Below, piece after piece: positions 27,463 to 36,029 of a DNA stretch of 64,000 bases. The notes beneath the pieces were generated by a model. The model searched no databases. It was not told the origin of the DNA and saw only the letters and a list, made by a program, of their open reading frames with translations. Where the stretch lies: positions 176,708 to 240,707 of the forward strand of contig NZ_MPVN01000006.1 in assembly GCF_001955535.1 (NCBI RefSeq), read 5' to 3'. Source of the stretch: Paenibacillus sp. FSL H7-0326 (GTDB lineage Bacteria; Bacillota; Bacilli; Paenibacillales; Paenibacillaceae). Position numbers and translations under genes: made by a program. Each line of letters opens with the position of its first letter. Position 1 is the stretch's first letter.

Positions 27463-28113
27463 ATGGAGCAGGCTTATGTTCCGATATGGCTGGATTGCTC
27501 AGACCGCACTGTCATTGTTATTGGCGGTGGTCCAGTGGCTGAGCGCAAGGTAAGTGGACTTCTTAATTCAGGAGCGAACATTACGATCATCAGTCCCACG
27601 ATGACCGAGAGACTTCTTCAGCTGGCTCAGCATAGTGAAGTCTCCTGGATTCAAAGGCCCTACCGTCAGGGAGACCTGAGAGGGGCTTTTCTTGTATATA
27701 CAGCTACAAATCACACGGATATCAACCGACAGGTGGTTAAAGAAGCGAAAGAGACGGGTGCTTTGGTGAACAGCGCAGATGAGCCTCGCAGCGGTGATTT
27801 TATTACACCGAGTGTCGTACGGCGCGGCAGGATGTCGATCGCCGTGTCAGCCTCGGGTTCAAGTCCGGGAGCGGTCGCACGCATTGCGAAGCAGCTAGAC
27901 CAACAATATGGTGATGAATATGGTGTGTACTTTGATTTTTTGCATCAAATTCGTCAAACCATTCTGTCTCGTATTGAAGATCCGAACAAAAGAAGACATC
28001 TGCTGAAGAAAGTATTAGAGTTAGATATATTAGATGAAATTAGAGAAGGACGCTTTGAATTATGGTCCGATGAACAACGGAATGAATGGATTGCAGACAA
28101 TCAGGAGGGGTAA
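27463..28113 (+). CDS. Precorrin-2 dehydrogenase/sirohydrochlorin ferrochelatase family protein
   Basis: The 216-residue protein resembles Met8/SirC and the N-terminal half of CysG. It has an NAD-binding Rossmann start (VIVIGGGPVAERKVSGLL), the segment NSADEPRSGDFITPSVVRRG and the helical C-terminal part after SPGAVARIAKQLD. These enzymes oxidise precorrin-2 to sirohydrochlorin with NAD; some also insert iron to make siroheme. With the fused methyltransferase two genes on, it gives a siroheme branch inside the heme operon. AGGAGAGTG precedes the ATG. Confidence 0.88.
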   Translation: MEQAYVPIWLDCSDRTVIVIGGGPVAERKVSGLLNSGANITIISPTMTERLLQLAQHSEVSWIQRPYRQGDLRGAFLVYTATNHTDINRQVVKEAKETGALVNSADEPRSGDFITPSVVRRGRMSIAVSASGSSPGAVARIAKQLDQQYGDEYGVYFDFLHQIRQTILSRIEDPNKRRHLLKKVLELDILDEIREGRFELWSDEQRNEWIADNQEG

Positions 28114-28120
28114 TGAATAA

Positions 28121-29071
28121 ATGCGAACGATTGTAGTAGGAAGCAGACAAAGTGCACTGGCTCTAACACAGACAGGGCATGTCATTGATGATTTGAAGAA
28201 CCTGTGTAAGCAGCATGGGCTTCCATTTGATTTTGAGATCAAGAAGATTGTAACGAAGGGCGATCAAATCCTGGATGTTACGTTGTCCAAAGTCGGGGGC
28301 AAGGGGCTGTTTGTAAAAGAAATTGAGCAGGCCATGATGAACGGCGAGATTGATATGGCTGTACATAGCATGAAGGATATGCCTTCTGTACTTCCCGAAC
28401 CACTGACTACCGGTGCCGTGCCGCGCAGGAAGGATCCAAGGGATGCCCTGATATCCAGAACCGGATCTTCCCTGGATGAGCTGCCTCAAGGTGCAAAAGT
28501 AGGGACGAGCAGTCTGCGCAGAGCGTCTCAGCTCAAAGCTTACCGTCCTGACTTTCAAATTGAATGGATTCGCGGCAATATTGACTCCAGACTCCGCAAG
28601 CTTGAGACGGAAGGCTTTGATGCCATTATTCTCGCTGCGGCGGGACTTTCTCGTATGGGATGGGAAGATCGAATAACAGCTTATTTGTCTCCGGACACTT
28701 GTCTGCCTGCGGTAGGCCAGGGTGCGCTCGGTATTGAATGCAGGAAGGATGACAAGGAGCTCCTTCATTTGCTCAGTTTGTACAATGATTTGGAGACGGC
28801 CCTGCCGGTTGCAGCTGAACGGAAATTTTTGAATGTGCTGAACGGAGGCTGCCAAGTACCTATCGGAGCGTATGCAACATGGGCTACTCATCAAGGAGAG
28901 GATGGACATAAGCAGCTTATCGAGCTGACGGGTATGGTTGGAACACCGGATGGATCGACAGTGCTTAAAGAGACGGTGATTGGGAGCGATCCTGAACGTC
29001 TTGGAGAGGAAGTTGCTGAACGCTTGATTCGTAAAGGCGCAGAGAAGATACTGGCAGACGTAAGGGGATGA
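28121..29071 (+). CDS. hemC: Porphobilinogen deaminase (hydroxymethylbilane synthase)
   Basis: The 316-residue protein polymerises four porphobilinogens into hydroxymethylbilane. Family motifs seen are IVVGSRQSALALTQT at the start, AVHSMKDMPSVLP, GTSSLRRASQL, the WIRGNIDSRLRKL segment, and the Cys in LNGGCQVPIGAYA that carries the dipyrromethane cofactor. GGAGGGG lies before the ATG within the end of the preceding gene. Its stop is 4 bases before the next start. Confidence 0.96.
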   Translation: MRTIVVGSRQSALALTQTGHVIDDLKNLCKQHGLPFDFEIKKIVTKGDQILDVTLSKVGGKGLFVKEIEQAMMNGEIDMAVHSMKDMPSVLPEPLTTGAVPRRKDPRDALISRTGSSLDELPQGAKVGTSSLRRASQLKAYRPDFQIEWIRGNIDSRLRKLETEGFDAIILAAAGLSRMGWEDRITAYLSPDTCLPAVGQGALGIECRKDDKELLHLLSLYNDLETALPVAAERKFLNVLNGGCQVPIGAYATWATHQGEDGHKQLIELTGMVGTPDGSTVLKETVIGSDPERLGEEVAERLIRKGAEKILADVRG

Positions 29072-29075
29072 GGAA

Positions 29076-30623
29076 ATGGCAGGTAAGGTCTATCTCGTGG
29101 GTGCAGGACCGGGGAATGCGAAGCTTATTACAGTAAAGGGCTGGGAGTGTATTCAGAAGGCAGATGCGGTCGTCTATGATCGTTTGGCCAGTCCCAGACT
29201 GCTTCGAATCATGAAGCCTGGAGCTTCCAAAATCTATGTTGGCAAAAAAACAAACCGTCACACAATGAAGCAGGAGGATATTAATCAGCTGCTTGTGGAT
29301 CTCGCTCTTGAAGGTAAAACCGTCGTTCGTTTGAAGGGCGGGGACCCGACCATTTTTGGAAGAGTCGGTGAGGAGGCAGAGCTGCTTCGCAGGTATAATA
29401 TTCCTTATGAGATCGTGCCGGGAGTCACCTCTGCAATCAGTGTGCCGGCCTATGCCGGTATCCCTGTCACACATCGGGATTATGCATCATCCATTTCAAT
29501 TATTACTGGACATGAGAGTCCGGATAAGCTGAATAGAGCGATCTATTGGGATAAGGTAACGAATGCCACAGGAACCCTGGTGTTTATGATGGGGGTCGCT
29601 AACATCGGCTATATCAGTCAGCAGCTGATTGATCATGGCAGACCGAAGGATACGCCTGTGGCACTGATTCGCTGGGGGACTTGGGCTGAGCAGGACACCC
29701 TTGTAGGTACACTTGAGGATATCGAGCACAAGGTGCAGGAGCACGGATTTCGTCCACCCGGCGTCATTGTCGTTGGTGATGTCGTCAAGCAGCGTGAACG
29801 GCTGCAATGGGCAGAATTCATGCCTCTCTTTGGCAAAAGAATACTGGTGACAAGAGCAAGAAGTCAGGCAAGTGAGCTCGTCACACGGATTGAGGAATTA
29901 GGTGGGGAGCCTTACGAGCTGCCTGTTATTGAAACGGTTCCTGTCCAAGCAGATCACCAGAGGGAGCAAATTGCAGAAGCACTAGATCAGTTAGAGCAGT
30001 ATGACTGGGTCATATTTACGAGTGTGAATGGAGTCGAGCATTTCTTTAGAGCAATGGAAGAACAGGAGAGAGATATACGTTCACTCTATCGCGCAAGAAT
30101 TGTGGCCATTGGCCCGTCAACGAAAAAGGCACTTCGAGACCGAGGAATTCTGGCAGAGCAGGTTCAAGGATCTTACCAACAGGAAGGGCTGATGGATACC
30201 TTTGACGCCGATCTGCTTCCTGGACAGAAGGTGCTGCTGCCTACAGGTAATCTGGCTCGCCCTTGGCTCTCCGACAAACTGAAGGAGAAAGGACTTGAAG
30301 TCCACAGTGTCAGTGTATATGAGACGGTTATACCTGATGAGCAGGACGATGAGCTGATAGGACTCTTGCAGAAGGGTAAAGTCTATGCTGTCACATTCAC
30401 CAGCTCTTCAACAGTAACGCACCTTCTGACACTGTTAGAACGGATGGGATGTGAACAGCCTGCTTCTTTATTTAAAAATGTTCACGTCGCCTGCATCGGA
30501 CCTGTTACTGCAGAAACGGCCGCGAACGCGGGGCTTCATGTCAGTATCGTTTCAGAAGAGGCGACAATAGAGAGCTTGGCGGATGCACTGTGTCATATTA
30601 GCGACTATGTGCATGATATTTAA
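29076..30623 (+). CDS. Fused uroporphyrinogen-III C-methyltransferase and uroporphyrinogen-III synthase
   Basis: The 515-residue protein joins two enzymes. Residues 1-245 are a SUMT/CobA domain with VYLVGAGPGNAKLITVKG at the start, the LKGGDPTIFGR loop and a MMGV region; it methylates uroporphyrinogen III to precorrin-2 using SAM. Residues about 250-510 are a HemD domain (KRILVTRARSQASELVTRIE, TSVNGVEHF, a VAIGPSTKKAL segment and FTSSSTVTHL), which cyclises hydroxymethylbilane to uroporphyrinogen III. The fusion places the branch-point enzyme and the first siroheme step in one chain. Such CobA-HemD fusions are known in Bacillota. Confidence 0.93.
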   Translation: MAGKVYLVGAGPGNAKLITVKGWECIQKADAVVYDRLASPRLLRIMKPGASKIYVGKKTNRHTMKQEDINQLLVDLALEGKTVVRLKGGDPTIFGRVGEEAELLRRYNIPYEIVPGVTSAISVPAYAGIPVTHRDYASSISIITGHESPDKLNRAIYWDKVTNATGTLVFMMGVANIGYISQQLIDHGRPKDTPVALIRWGTWAEQDTLVGTLEDIEHKVQEHGFRPPGVIVVGDVVKQRERLQWAEFMPLFGKRILVTRARSQASELVTRIEELGGEPYELPVIETVPVQADHQREQIAEALDQLEQYDWVIFTSVNGVEHFFRAMEEQERDIRSLYRARIVAIGPSTKKALRDRGILAEQVQGSYQQEGLMDTFDADLLPGQKVLLPTGNLARPWLSDKLKEKGLEVHSVSVYETVIPDEQDDELIGLLQKGKVYAVTFTSSSTVTHLLTLLERMGCEQPASLFKNVHVACIGPVTAETAANAGLHVSIVSEEATIESLADALCHISDYVHDI

Positions 30624-30668
30624 ATTTAAGATAGGATATAGGCGAACTAGAGAAAGGGGTTATTCAGA

Positions 30669-31670
30669 ATGGGATTTCCAATCGTAAGACATCGCAGACT
30701 TCGGCAGTCCGCCGGTATTCGCAGTATGGTGCGTGAAACACATTTGAATGTCAGTGATTTTATACAGCCGATCTATGTTACATACGGTACAGGGGTTAAA
30801 CAAGAAATTTCGTCCATGCCTGGAGTGTACCGTTTCTCACTCGATACGCTAAAAGAGGAAGTACAAGAGATTGCTGAGCTCGGCATTCCGGCTGTGCTTC
30901 TATTTGGTATTCCAGATACGAAGGACGCTGTAGGTTCTTCCGCCTATGCAGAGAATGGAATTGTACAGGAAGCAACGAGACTCATCAAATCCTGGTACCC
31001 CGATCTGCTCGTCATTGCAGATACCTGCCTGTGTGAGTTTACGGATCACGGTCATTGCGGAATGATTCATACGCATGAACGTGACGGTCATGTATGTGTT
31101 GATGTCCTGAATGACGAATCGCTTGAGCTGCTGGTGAAGACCGCTGTGTCCCAGGCAGAAGCTGGAGCTGATATCATTGCACCATCCAACATGATGGACG
31201 GTTTCGTAGGTGCGATTCGTGCAGGGCTTGATGAAGCAGGATTCACGCATATTCCAATTATGTCTTACTCGGTGAAATACGCCTCCGGCTTTTACGGACC
31301 TTTCCGTGAGGCAGCAGATTCAGCACCCCAGTACGGTGATCGCAAAGCTTACCAGATGGATCCGGCTAATGCAAGGGAAGCGCTGCGTGAAGCCGAAACG
31401 GATGTTCTTGAGGGAGCAGATATGCTGATGGTGAAGCCTTCTTTATCTTACCTGGATGTGATGCGCACGATTAAGGATCAATTTGATCTGCCGCTGGTTG
31501 CGTATAACGTCAGCGGTGAATATGCGATGGTCAAAGCCGCAGCGATCAATGGTTGGATTGATGAAGAGAAGGTGGCCATGGAAATCCTGCTCAGTATGAA
31601 GCGTGCTGGAGCAGATATGATTATTACGTATTATGGCAAAGATGCAGCCCGCTGGCTGTCAGCTCGTTAA
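30669..31670 (+). CDS. hemB: Delta-aminolevulinic acid dehydratase (porphobilinogen synthase)
   Basis: The 333-residue protein condenses two aminolevulinates to porphobilinogen. It has the zinc-type Cys cluster (IADTCLCEFTDHGHCG), the first active-site Lys region SYSVKYASGFYGPFREAADS, and the Schiff-base Lys in MLMVKPSLSYLDVM. The full family length is present. AAAGGGG precedes the ATG. It follows the fused cobA-hemD gene after 45 bases in the heme gene row. Confidence 0.97.
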   Translation: MGFPIVRHRRLRQSAGIRSMVRETHLNVSDFIQPIYVTYGTGVKQEISSMPGVYRFSLDTLKEEVQEIAELGIPAVLLFGIPDTKDAVGSSAYAENGIVQEATRLIKSWYPDLLVIADTCLCEFTDHGHCGMIHTHERDGHVCVDVLNDESLELLVKTAVSQAEAGADIIAPSNMMDGFVGAIRAGLDEAGFTHIPIMSYSVKYASGFYGPFREAADSAPQYGDRKAYQMDPANAREALREAETDVLEGADMLMVKPSLSYLDVMRTIKDQFDLPLVAYNVSGEYAMVKAAAINGWIDEEKVAMEILLSMKRAGADMIITYYGKDAARWLSAR

Positions 31671-31729
31671 TTTTTAGAAGAGATACATTATGCATATAAA
31701 ATTTATGAACAGAGGAGTGAGTTTTGAGA

Positions 31730-33034
31730 ATGAGTGAACAGAATCGACAGCCGCGCAGGGAGGAACGTTCCCGAAACGCTTTTGAAGAAGCGAAGCAATA
31801 CATGCCTGGCGGTGTGAATAGTCCGGTACGTGCATTTAAATCTGTAGGGCTGACTCCAGTATACGCAGACCATGGCACAGGTTCTAGAATCTATGATATT
31901 GATGGTAATTCTTTTATTGATTATGTGGCTTCCTGGGGTCCTCTTATTATGGGACATGCCCATCCGGAAGTGATATCCGCGATTCAGGAGACAGCTGTAA
32001 AAGGGACAAGCTTCGGCGCGCCGACTCTTATTGAAACGGAAATGGCCAAGCTGGTATGCGAGCGCGTACCTTCCATCGATGTTGTTCGTATGGTGAACTC
32101 TGGCACGGAAGCTACGATGAGCGCGATCAGACTTGCTCGAGGAGCAACAGGCAGAAGCAAAATTTTGAAATTTGAAGGCTCCTATCATGGACACGCGGAC
32201 AGCCTGCTGATCAAGGCAGGTTCCGGAGTAGCAACTCTTGGACTTCCGGATAGCCCTGGTGTTCCAGAAGGAGTAGCTGCCAATACGATTACCGTTCCTT
32301 ATAATGATCTGGAATCGGTTCGATTGGCATTTGATAAATTCGGGGAACAGATTGCTGCGATCATCGTTGAGCCTGTAGCAGGCAACATGGGGGTTGTGCC
32401 GCCAGCGGCAGGATTCCTTGAAGGGCTGCGCCGGATTACCGTAGAATACGGCAGCCTGCTTATTTTTGACGAGGTCATGACCGGCTTCCGTGTAGGGCTT
32501 CACAGCGCTCAAGGGCGGTTCGGTGTCATCCCGGATTTGACTTGCCTTGGCAAGGTCATTGGCGGCGGCTTGCCTGTTGGCGCCTATGGCGGAAGAAGAG
32601 ACCTGATGGAGCAGGTGGCTCCGGTCGGTCCAATCTATCAAGCGGGTACACTCAGCGGTAATCCGCTGGCGATGGCAGCAGGCTATACGACACTTAAGCT
32701 CCTTAACGAAGAAGTATACACTCGTCTTGAAGAACTGGGTGCAAGGCTAGCCGCTGGCTTTGAGAAGAATGCGAAGGAGCTGGGTGTTCCTGTAACCATC
32801 AACAGAGTCGGATCGATGGTATGTCCATTCTTTACCGATCAAGCAGTGACGAATTATGATGTTGCCAAGTCGAGCAATCTGGATCATTTCCGTGCTTACT
32901 TTGGCCATATGCTTCAGGAAGGAATCAGCGTAGCCCCTTCTCAATTCGAGGGGATGTTCATCTCCGGGGTGCATAGTATCCAGGATATCGATGATACGAT
33001 TGAAGCGAACTATAATGCGCTGAAGGCTTTATGA
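31730..33034 (+). CDS. hemL: Glutamate-1-semialdehyde 2,1-aminomutase
   Basis: The protein of about 434 residues makes 5-aminolevulinate from glutamate-1-semialdehyde. It is a PLP fold type I enzyme: FEEAKQYMPGGVNSPVRAF near the start, MVNSGTEATMSAIRLARG, IFDEVMTGFRVG, and the PLP Lys near residue 275 in CLGKVIGGGLPVGAYGG. AGAGGAG lies 12 bases before the ATG at 31730 and 6 before an in-frame TTG at 31724, so TTG is a real alternative. It completes the C5 pathway begun by hemA. Confidence 0.95.
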   Translation: MSEQNRQPRREERSRNAFEEAKQYMPGGVNSPVRAFKSVGLTPVYADHGTGSRIYDIDGNSFIDYVASWGPLIMGHAHPEVISAIQETAVKGTSFGAPTLIETEMAKLVCERVPSIDVVRMVNSGTEATMSAIRLARGATGRSKILKFEGSYHGHADSLLIKAGSGVATLGLPDSPGVPEGVAANTITVPYNDLESVRLAFDKFGEQIAAIIVEPVAGNMGVVPPAAGFLEGLRRITVEYGSLLIFDEVMTGFRVGLHSAQGRFGVIPDLTCLGKVIGGGLPVGAYGGRRDLMEQVAPVGPIYQAGTLSGNPLAMAAGYTTLKLLNEEVYTRLEELGARLAAGFEKNAKELGVPVTINRVGSMVCPFFTDQAVTNYDVAKSSNLDHFRAYFGHMLQEGISVAPSQFEGMFISGVHSIQDIDDTIEANYNALKAL

Positions 33035-33930
33035 TGAAGTATAAGAAAAGAGGAGATTGGGCTGAGCTGATGCCAGGCAAAAAGGTGCTCTCCCAGGATG
33101 ATCGGAGTATGGCAGCTGAGAAATGGCTGCTTGATGAGCTGGGTATGCCCGAGAAGCTCTTGAACGAGCTGAAAGCTAATAACGGTATTCAACTTGCAGG
33201 GGACCGGCTTCGGCTGGCCCTTTTTCCTTCTGCACCGTATGGATTTGTACCACGATATGTAGAGCTTGATGTACTCTATGAGGATGATTTTTGCCTTGTT
33301 GTAAACAAGCCGGTAGGGATGCCTATTCATCCAGACGGAAGTGAGCGTCAGGACGGAATCGTCACGCTTGATCATGCAGTGGCTGGATATTACCAGGCAA
33401 GTGGACTCGAGGTCGCAGTGAAGCATATCCATCGACTGGATGTGGACACATCAGGTCCAGTGCTGTATGCGAAGAACCGCTACGCAGAACTGAAGCTGAA
33501 TGCCATGATGCAGCTTAAGCAGATCGAGCGCAAATATGTTGCAATCGTTCACGGGGTCGTAGCACAGAATAAAGAGAAGATCGACTTGCCGATTGGCAAG
33601 GACAGACATCATAAACAGAGAAGAAGAGTCTCCCCTACGGGGCAGCATGCAGTAACACATATGGAGACATCCGAAAGACTAAGAGAAGCAACCGTGATCC
33701 GGCTTCGTCTGGAGACAGGGAGAACACATCAAATTCGGGTGCACCTAAGTCATTTGGAACACCCCTTGTTTGGCGATACACTGTATGGCGGTATGAGAGA
33801 AGGAATTCGCAGACAGGCACTGCATGGAGAAGAGCTCAGCTTCAGGCATCCTTTTACGGGAGAGTTACTTACGGTTACAGCCCCTTGGCCTCAGGATATG
33901 ATGGATTTATATGACTCGTTAAAATTGTAA
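33031..33930 (+). CDS. RluA-family pseudouridine synthase
   Basis: The 299-residue protein has the RluA/RluD catalytic motif HRLDVDTSG near residue 134 with the catalytic Asp, the VVNKPVGMPIHP entry strand, and RTHQIRVHLSHLEHPLFGDTLYG near the C-terminus. It isomerises uridine to pseudouridine in rRNA or tRNA; the target cannot be told. Its start overlaps the hemL stop by 4 bases (ATGA), so translation is likely coupled, though no link to heme synthesis is known. The N-terminal 60 residues resemble a weak S4-like region. Confidence 0.9.
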   Translation: MMKYKKRGDWAELMPGKKVLSQDDRSMAAEKWLLDELGMPEKLLNELKANNGIQLAGDRLRLALFPSAPYGFVPRYVELDVLYEDDFCLVVNKPVGMPIHPDGSERQDGIVTLDHAVAGYYQASGLEVAVKHIHRLDVDTSGPVLYAKNRYAELKLNAMMQLKQIERKYVAIVHGVVAQNKEKIDLPIGKDRHHKQRRRVSPTGQHAVTHMETSERLREATVIRLRLETGRTHQIRVHLSHLEHPLFGDTLYGGMREGIRRQALHGEELSFRHPFTGELLTVTAPWPQDMMDLYDSLKL

Positions 33931-33955
33931 ATATAATATGAATCCTCGGATAATG

Positions 33956-33985
33956 GTATGAGTCTTTTGACCAGTGCATATACAT
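33956..33985 (+). promoter_or_regulatory. Weak candidate sigma-E promoter of spoVID
   Basis: GTATGA and CATATACAT are 15 bases apart and resemble the sigma-E pattern (ATATT and CATACAAT). B. subtilis spoVID is expressed under sigma-E. The match is loose. Confidence 0.25.
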
Positions 33986-34080
33986 GTTCACGAGAAGCAT
34001 CTTGAGTTTACTTGTGTAACATGACGTAAAGCTATGAAAATCTCATGGTGAATATATGCTGTGAAAGGAGGACTAGCGCT

Positions 34081-35535
34081 ATGTTAAACCCGCCGTATGG
34101 ACTTCGGTTTGATATTTACGAGCGTGTTCATCTGCCTGAAGATGTGCCTGCCATTAGTGAGCTGGATGAGATCGAATTGTATCCTCGCATACAGGTTATC
34201 TCGGAGCAGGAGCATGCTGCGCTACGTGGACACTTGCTGTTGTCCGGTATTTATCAAGGAGAGAATAATCAGCAGGAGGAGCTGTCGCATCAGATTCCTG
34301 TTGAGATTACGATTCCGCTCAGCCGTGTCGCATCCATTGAAGATATTGCAGTGGAGATTGAGAATTTTGACGTGGATTTGCTGTCGACACGCAGTCTGAA
34401 CATTACGGGCGTGCTCTCTTTGCGCGGTATTGAGGGAATTGGGCCGGCAGAAGAAACCTCTGACTGGAATCCGGAGGAGTTTACCGTTGTTCATTCTAAT
34501 TCAGGTGAAGAAGAGACGACGACCAACCCGCTATATTCGGGGTACAATCCGTATAACCGTGATCCATTCCTAACGGATGCAGAACAAAAAGAAGCGTTAT
34601 TGTCGGAATCGGAATCTCCAGAGGAGCTTCATTATGATTCGGTAGCCCCGGCGTATTCACCTTCAAGGCCTTTTTTGCATACGCCATATGAGGCGTCAGT
34701 ATCCGAGCCGGCAGAAGAGAGCAGTGCTGCATGGTCTCTTCCGTATGAAGCGGAGTCGGTCGGTGATTCCGTGAATCGGGAAGAAGCTCAGCCACAGGTT
34801 CCGTACAGCGCAAATACAATCGACAGCATAGAGGAACAGTACTACGAACAGGATGCAGAAGAGGCGGATCGGGGACAAGATGATCCATTGAATCAATTCG
34901 GTGCGCTCACGTCCGTTAATCAAGAGCCGGAAGCATACTCAGCCCCAGAGGTGTGGAGCTTCGAGCCTGCTGTAGTTTCGGGCTCAGAGCGTGACTCGGG
35001 AGCTCCTGCTGCAAGTGCAGATGCGGATTCAGCTTCCGCAGTGATTGAAGAGTCATCCAGCCTTGGTGATTCGGAGGTCGAACTTGAGACAGACTCTAGT
35101 CCGCGAGAGCCCGAAGCTCAGGAGGTCTTGCTCGAAGCGGATGTGCCGCAGCCGGATCCTTCCCAAGAGAAGCCTGAACTGAAGGTTGCCTTTGGAACCA
35201 AAAAATCGGTCGAAGCTTCGGCACAAGGCTCCTATGGAATTACTTCACTCTTACAAAAGAACAGGACGGCAGAAGAAGTCCTGCAGCTGGAAGAGGAGCT
35301 TCCGATTGAACAGCGTGATGAAGAACCGGCAGAGGAGATTCAATGGAAGAGTCTGTTTCTCGGAAGCGGTGCAGAGCAGACGCCATTCAAGAAGGTTAGA
35401 CTCTGTATCGTGCAGCGTGAAGAAACGCTAGAAACCATTGCTGATCGGTATCAGCTCAGCACGCGTGAGCTGCAGCTATATAATCGTCTGTCCGAGCAAT
35501 CGGTAGAGGAAGGTCAGGTACTCTACATTCCGTAG
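34081..35535 (+). CDS. spoVID: Stage VI sporulation protein D, spore coat assembly (LysM)
   Basis: The protein of about 484 residues has a conserved N-terminal beta-rich domain (about 1-135, LRFDIYERVHLPEDVPAISE), a long acidic, low-complexity middle rich in Glu, Ser and Pro (about 140-430), and a C-terminal LysM domain (CIVQREETLETIADRYQLST to EEGQVLYIP). SpoVID is needed for coat encasement around the forespore and binds SafA, whose gene lies at 61774. AAAGGAGG sits 8 bases before the ATG at 34081, so the longer frame is rejected. The position after hemL matches B. subtilis. A terminator follows. Confidence 0.9.
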   Translation: MLNPPYGLRFDIYERVHLPEDVPAISELDEIELYPRIQVISEQEHAALRGHLLLSGIYQGENNQQEELSHQIPVEITIPLSRVASIEDIAVEIENFDVDLLSTRSLNITGVLSLRGIEGIGPAEETSDWNPEEFTVVHSNSGEEETTTNPLYSGYNPYNRDPFLTDAEQKEALLSESESPEELHYDSVAPAYSPSRPFLHTPYEASVSEPAEESSAAWSLPYEAESVGDSVNREEAQPQVPYSANTIDSIEEQYYEQDAEEADRGQDDPLNQFGALTSVNQEPEAYSAPEVWSFEPAVVSGSERDSGAPAASADADSASAVIEESSSLGDSEVELETDSSPREPEAQEVLLEADVPQPDPSQEKPELKVAFGTKKSVEASAQGSYGITSLLQKNRTAEEVLQLEEELPIEQRDEEPAEEIQWKSLFLGSGAEQTPFKKVRLCIVQREETLETIADRYQLSTRELQLYNRLSEQSVEEGQVLYIP

Positions 35536-35551
35536 TAGAGCTGCATACAGG

Positions 35552-35588
35552 AGAGTTCCCGGTTTGAATCGGGGACTCTTCTTTTTTG
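35552..35588 (+). terminator. Intrinsic terminator after spoVID
   Basis: Arms AGAGTTCCCGG and CGGGGACTCT pair around TTTGAAT and a TCTTTTTT run follows. Confidence 0.7.
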
Positions 35589-35610
35589 TCATGTAAGGTC
35601 AAAAGCCCGG

Positions 35611-35640
35611 TTGACGAATGGCACAAAAGAAATGTATGAT
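35611..35640 (+). promoter_or_regulatory. Promoter of the valS transcription unit
   Basis: TTGACG and TATGAT are 18 bases apart, about 50 bases before the T-box leader begins. Confidence 0.6.
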
Positions 35641-35689
35641 GACTGTAGGATTGGGAATACAATGAATAACAACAGTAATTAATCTAACG

Positions 35690-35985
35690 ACTTGGATCGG
35701 GAATAGTAGGCAGTGAGCCCTTCAGAGAGTGGAATTGATATGGTGTGAAATTCCGCAGGATCGTGAGCTGTACCGAAGTCGCCCGTGAGTTGCCCTTTTG
35801 AACTTTCTTGGTATGATGAGGAAGCTAGAATGCGGCCGGTAGCAGCCGTTATCTGCCTAATGAAGTGTCATATCGAGATTAATGATTTCGCTTTTTACAA
35901 GTGAATTCGGACCTGCTCGGTTATGAAACAAAGGTGGTACCGCGAAAGAATGGCCTTTCGTCCTTTGAGGATGAAGGGTCTTTTT
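35690..35985 (+). promoter_or_regulatory. T-box riboswitch controlling valS
   Basis: The leader has an AGTA-type box (GAATAGTAGGC, 35701-35711), a probable specifier GUC codon (Val) at 35778-35780 in the GAAGTCGCC context, the conserved T-box AAGGTGGTACCGCG at 35931-35944, and an intrinsic terminator with arms CCTTTCGTCC and GGATGAAGGG (35954-35978) and a T run. Uncharged tRNA-Val would bind the specifier and the TGGT of the T-box, so that the antiterminator forms and valS is transcribed. Confidence 0.93.
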
Positions 35986-36029
35986 GTATTTTCAAGAATG
36001 TGTTAAACGAAGATTAATTGGAGGAATGT

